NCBI GenBank assembly: GCA_047620505.1
Contig: JBLHKS010000239.1
Span: forward strand, 1-10,215
Source of the DNA: JBLHKS01 sp047620505
Lineage (GTDB): Bacteria > Verrucomicrobiota > Verrucomicrobiia > Verrucomicrobiales > DEV007
Reading direction: 5' to 3'
DNA length: 10,215 nucleotides
Below the pieces are notes generated by a model that was not told the origin of the DNA, did not search any database, and worked only from the letters and a program-made list of their open reading frames with translations. Below are positions 6,746-10,215 of the stretch, in pieces. The translations under genes and the position numbers were made by a program. Positions within the stretch are counted from its first letter, which is position 1, and every line of letters begins with the position of its first letter.

Positions 6746-6898
6746 ATTTTGGTAGTGGTGATGGTTTCTGGAACTGAGTTGATCCGTTTGATTCAAGGGC
6801 CAAAGCGCCGTTCCTGGCCCGAAGCGGCCAAAAAAGATTGCGAAAGGTCCCTTTTTGGCCGCTCGGCCATTGATTCGACACTATCAATCCCGACGACG
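6746..6898. promoter_or_regulatory. Divergent intergenic region with a 12-bp inverted repeat
   Basis: These 153 bp separate two divergent genes, so both promoters should lie here. They hold a perfect inverted repeat, AGCGGCCAAAAA (6823-6834) and TTTTTGGCCGCT (6852-6863), with a 17-nt spacer. A second, shorter one is GGGCCA (6797-6802) with TGGCCC (6815-6820). Half-sites of the type GGCCA/TGGCC recur five times. An operator is more likely than a terminator, because no T-run follows the outer arm. I could not place -10/-35 boxes with confidence. Confidence 0.5.
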
Positions 6899-7723
6899 AT
6901 GCCTGATTTCCATCCCAACGAGCGTGAGATTTTCATCGAGGCCCTCGATCTTGGGAACACCGACGCGCGGGCGGCGTTTCTAAGCGAAGTCTGCGGCGCT
7001 GACGTGGAGTTGCGGGCGCGGGTTGAGAAACTGATCGCCAACGACAGCGAGGCCGGCAGCTTTATGGGCGGCACCGCGGTAGAAGAAACCCAGCAGCTGC
7101 TGGATACGGGGGATCGGCTGGCGTATTTTGGGGACTATGAGATCATCGAGGAGATCGCTCGCGGCGCCATGGGCGTTGTTTTCCGCGCCCGACAGCTTCA
7201 GTTGAGACGCGAAGTGGCGCTGAAGCTGATCCGAAGCGCATTGCTTGCGACGGAGGAGGAAAAGCGGCGATTTCAGCTGGAAGCCGAGGCGGCCGCGGGG
7301 CTCGATCACCCGAACATCGTTCCGATCTTCGAAGTTGGCGAACACGAGGGCCAGCCGTACTTTACGATGAAGCTGATTTCCGGCGGATCGCTGCAAGACC
7401 GGTTGGCGGAGTTCAGCAACGCGCCAGAAAGGGCCGCTGAACTGTTGGCGAAGGTGGCGCGGGCGATCGATGCAGCTCATCGGCGCGGGATTCTGCACCG
7501 CGATATCAAGCCCGGGAACATCCTGATTGACGATCAAGGTGAGCCGCAGGTGACCGATTTTGGGCTGGCGAAGGAACTGGGAAAAGAGTCAGATCTCACC
7601 GTGACGGGCCAAGTAATGGGCACTCCCTACTACATGGCACCGGAGCAAGCCGCCGGGCGGACTCACGAGCTGACCATCGCGACCGATGTCTACGGGATTG
7701 GCGCGATATTCTTTACGAGTTAG
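6899..7723 (+). pseudogene. Ser/Thr protein kinase 1, N-terminal part (frameshifted)
   Basis: Residues 1-60 form the helical N-terminal domain shared with kinase 2 (REIFIEALDLGNTDARAAFL, then LRARVEKLI). The Hanks-type kinase domain follows: glycine loop IARGAMGVVF (86-95), Lys109 in VALK, the catalytic HRDIKPGN (Asp202), DFG (Asp220), the APE motif (247-249) and TDVYG (Asp263). All key catalytic residues are present. Right after GIGAI the frame breaks and stops at 7721. Removing two bases (an extra AT at about 7706-7709) restores the family consensus AILYELVGGEKPF. ATG 6899 is chosen because the N-terminal domain begins there; the open stretch before it is promoter region. It is likely inactive as encoded, unless the indel is an assembly error. 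Confidence 0.85.
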
Positions 7724-8493
7724 TGGGTGGCGAGAAGCCGTTCAGGGGCGACAGCGTGAGCGAGGTTCTTCGTCAAGTTGAGAACGAGCCGCCGCCGCCG
7801 CTGACGGGTGTCGACCGCGATCTGGCGACGGTCGCGATGAAGTGCCTGGAGAAAAGCCCGGGCGATCGCTACGAGTCGGCAGCTGCGCTGGCGAATGACC
7901 TCGAGCGATGGCTGCGCGGCGAACCGGTTCTGGCGCGTCGGCCCGGCATTCCGGAGCGCATTGTGAAGTGGACGCGGCGCAAACCGGTCCACGCGGCTCT
8001 TTCGGCAACCGCGGCGGCTCTGGTGTTGGTCCTGGCGATTGGTGGCCCCCTGACGGCGATGAATCAAGCCGCTTTGAAGCAGGTGGCGAATGAGCGCGGC
8101 AATGCCCTGCGGCAGTCGCTCTACAACGCCAAAATGAATCTCGCGGGTGAAGCGTTTAACCGGCCTGGCGCATCGGAGCACCTCGCGCGGCACTTGCGGG
8201 ACAGCGCCCCGGAAGCAGGAGAGCCGGATCTGCGGGGATGGGAGTGGTATTTCCTGCGAGCCCAATTTGATGACAACCAAAACCAATCCATTCAAATCCC
8301 TGTCCCTGCTCGCCCTGCTCGCCCTGCTCGCCCTGCTCACGTTCGCCCTTCTGCCTGCCTTTGGCTCCGCAGAGGAGAAGGTCTACGAAACAAAAAATGG
8401 CGATTCTTTCGTACTGCAAAGTTACGACGAAGAGGATGGGGACTTTACTGCACAAGTCCGCTCTGGCTCGTGGAAAGGAACCATCGTGTTTGA
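7723..8493 (+). pseudogene. Ser/Thr protein kinase 1, C-terminal part, WD40 region missing
   Basis: Continues kinase 1 in the shifted frame; the true homologous frame begins at 7711 (LYELVGGEKPFRGDS). It carries the end of the C-lobe (CLEKSPGDRYESAAALANDL), a linker (WLRGEPVLARR), one membrane helix (about residues 91-112) and the extracytoplasmic lead QSLYNAKMNLA ending in GEPDLRGWEWYFLRAQF. In the family this 'RGWEW' lead is followed by WD40 repeats. Here kinase similarity ends at about 8269, and the remaining frame to 8493 is only an out-of-frame reading of the gene at 8270 (it gives a meaningless PARPARPARPA run). GTG 7723 is nominal; independent translation is doubtful. Confidence 0.8.
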
Positions 8494-8659
8494 CAAGAGC
8501 GGCAAGGCCACGTGGCAGATGCGCTTCGACTCATCGCGTTTTCGATTTGAAAACCGTGACGACATTCCGAAGCCGACCGTGCGCAAGGGGACCTACAATT
8601 GGGATACGAACGAATTCAAGTTCGGCCTAAAGGTGTACAAGTTGAAAAAGAAGCCGTGA
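8270..8659 (+). CDS. Small secreted hypothetical protein, 129 aa
   Basis: ATG 8270 opens a classic signal peptide: MTTKTNPFKS, a Leu/Ala core and cleavage near GSA-EE (residue 34). The core is encoded by a 9-bp tandem repeat giving repeated Leu-Leu-Ala. The mature 95 residues are strand-rich and charged (FVLQSYDEEDGDFTAQV, GTIVFDKSGKATWQMRF, FKFGLKVYKLKKKP), consistent with a small beta-barrel or lipocalin-like fold. This is similar in size and style to the secreted protein at 3915-4322, but with no clear sequence identity. The gene starts inside the end of the kinase 1 frame, exactly where the WD40 region should begin. The frame is open further upstream to 8147, but that part is the kinase in another frame. 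No family is recognised. Confidence 0.78.
   Translation: MTTKTNPFKSLSLLALLALLALLTFALLPAFGSAEEKVYETKNGDSFVLQSYDEEDGDFTAQVRSGSWKGTIVFDKSGKATWQMRFDSSRFRFENRDDIPKPTVRKGTYNWDTNEFKFGLKVYKLKKKP
8304..8339 (+). repeat. 9-bp tandem repeat in a signal-peptide core
   Basis: Three perfect copies of CCCTGCTCG (8304-8330) and a fourth with the last base changed. The unit is a multiple of three, so gain or loss of a copy changes the hydrophobic core of the signal peptide at 8270 by three residues (Leu, Leu, Ala) without breaking the frame. Slippage could tune export or simply reflect selection for Leu/Ala. Confidence 0.85.
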
Positions 8660-8672
8660 CTCTCCGATGTCG

Positions 8673-8698
8673 AGCCGGTCAATTGCGCTGACCGAGCT
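8673..8698 (+). terminator. Weak stem-loop after the small secreted-protein gene
   Basis: CGGTCA (8676-8681) pairs with TGACCG (8689-8694) over a 7-nt loop. AGC/GCT extends the stem past a one-base bulge (A8695). It begins about 14 nt after the stop at 8659. No T-run follows, so this may be a Rho-dependent end, an RNA-stabilising hairpin or chance. Confidence 0.3.
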
Positions 8699-8778
8699 GA
8701 TTAGAAGTTCGTTGCTCGCAGAAGCGACCGGAATTTGAATGCGCCGCGTTCGTTTCCCGTTTCCACTGAACGCAGCCT

Positions 8779-9324
8779 ATGTCAGACTCCGCCGGCAACA
8801 GCACGAAGACTCGCTTAGGCGAGCGCAAGATCTTCTTCGACGCGCTCGACATCGATGATGCGGCCGCGCGCAGGGCGTTCCTCGACGGGGCGTGTGACGA
8901 GAATTCCACGTTGCGCGCCCGAGTCGAGGCTCTGCTCAAAGCGGACGAGGATACCGAATTCCTCAAGCCGATCACGCATGAATCAGCGCCGAGGCCGAGT
9001 TCCACGACGCCGAGCGGCAGACGCTGGACGCCGCCGACTCCCGAGGATCTCGACCAGCAACTGCCGGGCTACGCGATCGAGGCGGTCATCGGCCACGGCG
9101 GGAAGGGCGCGGTTTACAGGGGGACGCAGGAATCGCTGGAGCGGCCGGTAGCGATCAAGATTTCTGCCGCCGGAATTTGGCGAGGAACCGGGTTTCGCCG
9201 AGCGCTTTCGCCGCGAGGCATTGGCGATGGCGAAGCTTCAGCACCCGAACATCGTCACCATTTTCGACTACGGCAGCGTTGGCGAGATTTTCTACTTTGT
9301 GATGGAGTTTGTCGATGGGACTGA
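8779..9324 (+). pseudogene. Ser/Thr protein kinase 2, N-terminal part (frameshifted)
   Basis: ATG 8779 opens the same helical N-terminal domain as kinase 1 (ERKIFFDALDIDDAAARRAF, then STLRARVEALLKADED, residues 15-58). A Ser/Thr/Pro linker follows, then the start of the kinase domain: glycine loop IGHGGKGAVYRG (104-115) and VAIKI with Lys127. Homology stops at residue 128 (9162). One extra T in the run at 9161-9163 shifts the frame, and the remaining residues to the stop at 9324 are nonsense. Deleting that T joins Ile128 directly to LPPEFGEEP in the next frame, as the family expects. Confidence 0.85.
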
Positions 9325-9823
9325 CGTGCAGCAGCTCATCAAGACCGGCGAGCTGACGCCGGAGTCTGCCCTCGATGTTGTTCGGCAGATTTGCGAGGCC
9401 TTGCAATACGCCCACGGTCACGGCTACATCCATCGCGACATCAAACCGGCGAATGTGATGGTGACGAAAGAGGGCTTCGTCAAAGTCGGCGATTTCGGCC
9501 TCGAGAAGCTCACTTCAGCCGGGGACGGCGGGGCTGATGTTTCGAACCTGACGATGACGGGATACGTGCTGGGAACGCCGAATTATCTCGCGCCGGAGAG
9601 CTACGAAGACGCGCAAAAGACCGATCATCGCACCGACATTTACAGCCTCGGCGTGATGTTTTACGAGATGCTGACCGGCTCGCTGCCGAAGGGAATCAGC
9701 CGCGATGCGATTGGCCCGTTTGCAGAGCTGAATCAACACGGGCCGATCACCGAAATCATCTGCGAACACGAACTGGCTGCTGGCGGAAAAAGTCCGGAGC
9801 ACGGTGTCCGCAAACGACGTTAG
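9164..9823 (+). pseudogene. Ser/Thr protein kinase 2, catalytic part, truncated C-terminus
   Basis: Continues kinase 2 after the 1-bp insertion. The sequence FAERFRREALAMAKLQHPNI begins the regulatory helix, followed by VMEFVDGTDVQQLI, the catalytic loop YIHRDIKPANVMV, DFGLEKL, the GTPNYLAPESY activation segment and TDIYSLGVMFYEMLTGSLPK. Family resemblance fades after LPKG; the last 45 or so residues lack the usual end of the C-lobe (the ALEKxPExRY-type helix), and no membrane helix or sensor domain follows. The stop TAG (9821-9823) overlaps the stop of the minus-strand gene at 9820. The corrected kinase would be about 347 aa, short for the family. TTG 9221 or ATG 9227 could start an isolated fragment, which would lack the ATP-binding Lys. 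Confidence 0.82.
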
Positions 9824-10092
9824 TTTTTGCTCCCCTCCTGATCGCGATCGATCGTCATCAGAGCGCTATCGATCATTTCCAGCACGGATCCGAATCGCTC
9901 ATCTGTATAGTCTACATAATAGAGAGCCCACACTTCCTTGCCGTCCTTGTCATCCTCTTCCCGCTTCGGGTAGCCGACCAGATCCAAAAGCTGAAACGCG
10001 CGAGGGTCGGCGTTGTCGATTTCGACCGAGTACACCAGCGATGGCTGATCGTCGTTTGGCTGATCGATTTCGATGAGCAAACGATAGGGCAT
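9820..10092 (-). CDS. Hypothetical acidic protein, 90 aa
   Basis: The ORF from ATG 10092 encodes an acidic protein without signal peptide. Its blocks PSLVYSVEIDNADPRAFQLL, GYPKREEDDKDGKEVWALYY and FGSVLEMIDSALMTID look like a compact alpha/beta domain, and codon use is normal. I do not recognise the family. The frame stays open to the right edge (GTG at 10213-10215), but the upstream translation is Pro/Ser-rich and unlike a conserved domain, so ATG 10092 is preferred. The 18-bp repeat at 10094-10111 lies immediately before this start. The gene converges on kinase 2 with overlapping stop codons (TAA on this strand, TAG on the other). Confidence 0.65.
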   Translation of the reverse strand: MPYRLLIEIDQPNDDQPSLVYSVEIDNADPRAFQLLDLVGYPKREEDDKDGKEVWALYYVDYTDERFGSVLEMIDSALMTIDRDQEGSKN

Positions 10093-10093
10093 C

Positions 10094-10111
10094 CAACGGT
10101 GTGGAAAACTT
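10094..10111 (-). repeat. 18-bp repeat, right copy (inverted relative to 104-121)
   Basis: The exact reverse complement of 104-121, ending two bases before ATG 10092 on the minus strand. If the gene's longer frame were used, the repeat would encode Ser-Phe-Pro-His-Arg; the left copy, in the frame upstream of ATG 168, reads the same five residues. Neither extension looks translated. Confidence 0.6.
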
Positions 10112-10215
10112 TCTGGATTTTTTGATGCCGAGTGGGGTCTAGGAGGTCGGCAGCCCAACGCTGAGAAGACGGAATCTACAGGCTTCGAATCAGTCTCGAA
10201 AAGAGTCGGAATCAC

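Noticed and set aside
8304..8339. CRISPR-like array
   Set aside because: The units are 9 bp and directly adjacent, without spacers; it is a coding microsatellite.
7700..9170. Programmed ribosomal frameshifting in the two kinases
   Set aside because: The sites have no slippery heptamer or downstream structure, and simple indels restore the family consensus exactly in both cases.
9839..9856. GATC-rich overlapping palindromes (GATCGCGATC, CGATCGATCG)
   Set aside because: Inside the coding end of the 9820-10092 gene and explained by Asp/Arg/Ile codons; no other support for a site.

Overview
The window looks like chromosomal DNA of a PVC-superphylum bacterium (Verrucomicrobiota or Planctomycetota). 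Three family types point that way together: a full-length DUF1501 (sulfatase-like, Tat-exported) protein, an ECF-type sigma factor of the kind common in this group, and two Ser/Thr protein kinases with the short N-terminal helical domain typical of the group. One kinase also keeps the membrane helix and the 'RGWEW' linker that normally precede WD40 repeats. No mobile-element genes, rRNA, tRNA or CRISPR array were seen.

Layout. (1) 1-1753, plus strand: the 3' end of an unknown gene, a 90-aa unknown protein, an exported or lipoprotein-like protein, and a 141-aa protein resembling DUF6678. (2) 1785-6745, minus strand, read right to left: a helical exported protein (6227-6745), a large secreted protein (5028-6143) with an intrinsic terminator behind it, then a close-packed run of two small exported proteins (4365-4853, 3915-4322), the DUF1501 protein (2396-3832) and, 5 nt later, the ECF sigma factor (1785-2390). 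(3) 6899-9823, plus strand: two kinase genes, each broken by a small indel and each lacking its usual C-terminal sensor part. A small secreted-protein gene lies exactly where the first kinase's WD40 region should begin. (4) 9820-10092, minus strand: a 90-aa unknown protein whose stop codon overlaps that of the second kinase.

How the parts may fit. In this group ECF factors of this family and WD40 kinases are often genetic neighbours. Here they are about 4.5 kb apart, the sigma factor follows a DUF1501 gene, and both kinases look decayed. The picture is an accessory region that once held ECF/kinase signalling genes and is being remodelled. A second, degraded copy of the sigma factor's 3' end seems to survive as a hairpin at 486-523.

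The best leads are structural. They are a 38-nt hairpin repeat that is also the C-terminal coding end of the sigma factor; four copies of the palindrome CAGCAGCTGCTG; an 18-bp inverted repeat near the two window ends; a 12-bp inverted repeat in the divergent promoter upstream of kinase 1; and the gene-for-domain replacement at 8270. I did not find a convincing complete new system. Both frameshifts could be assembly errors and should be checked before being interpreted.
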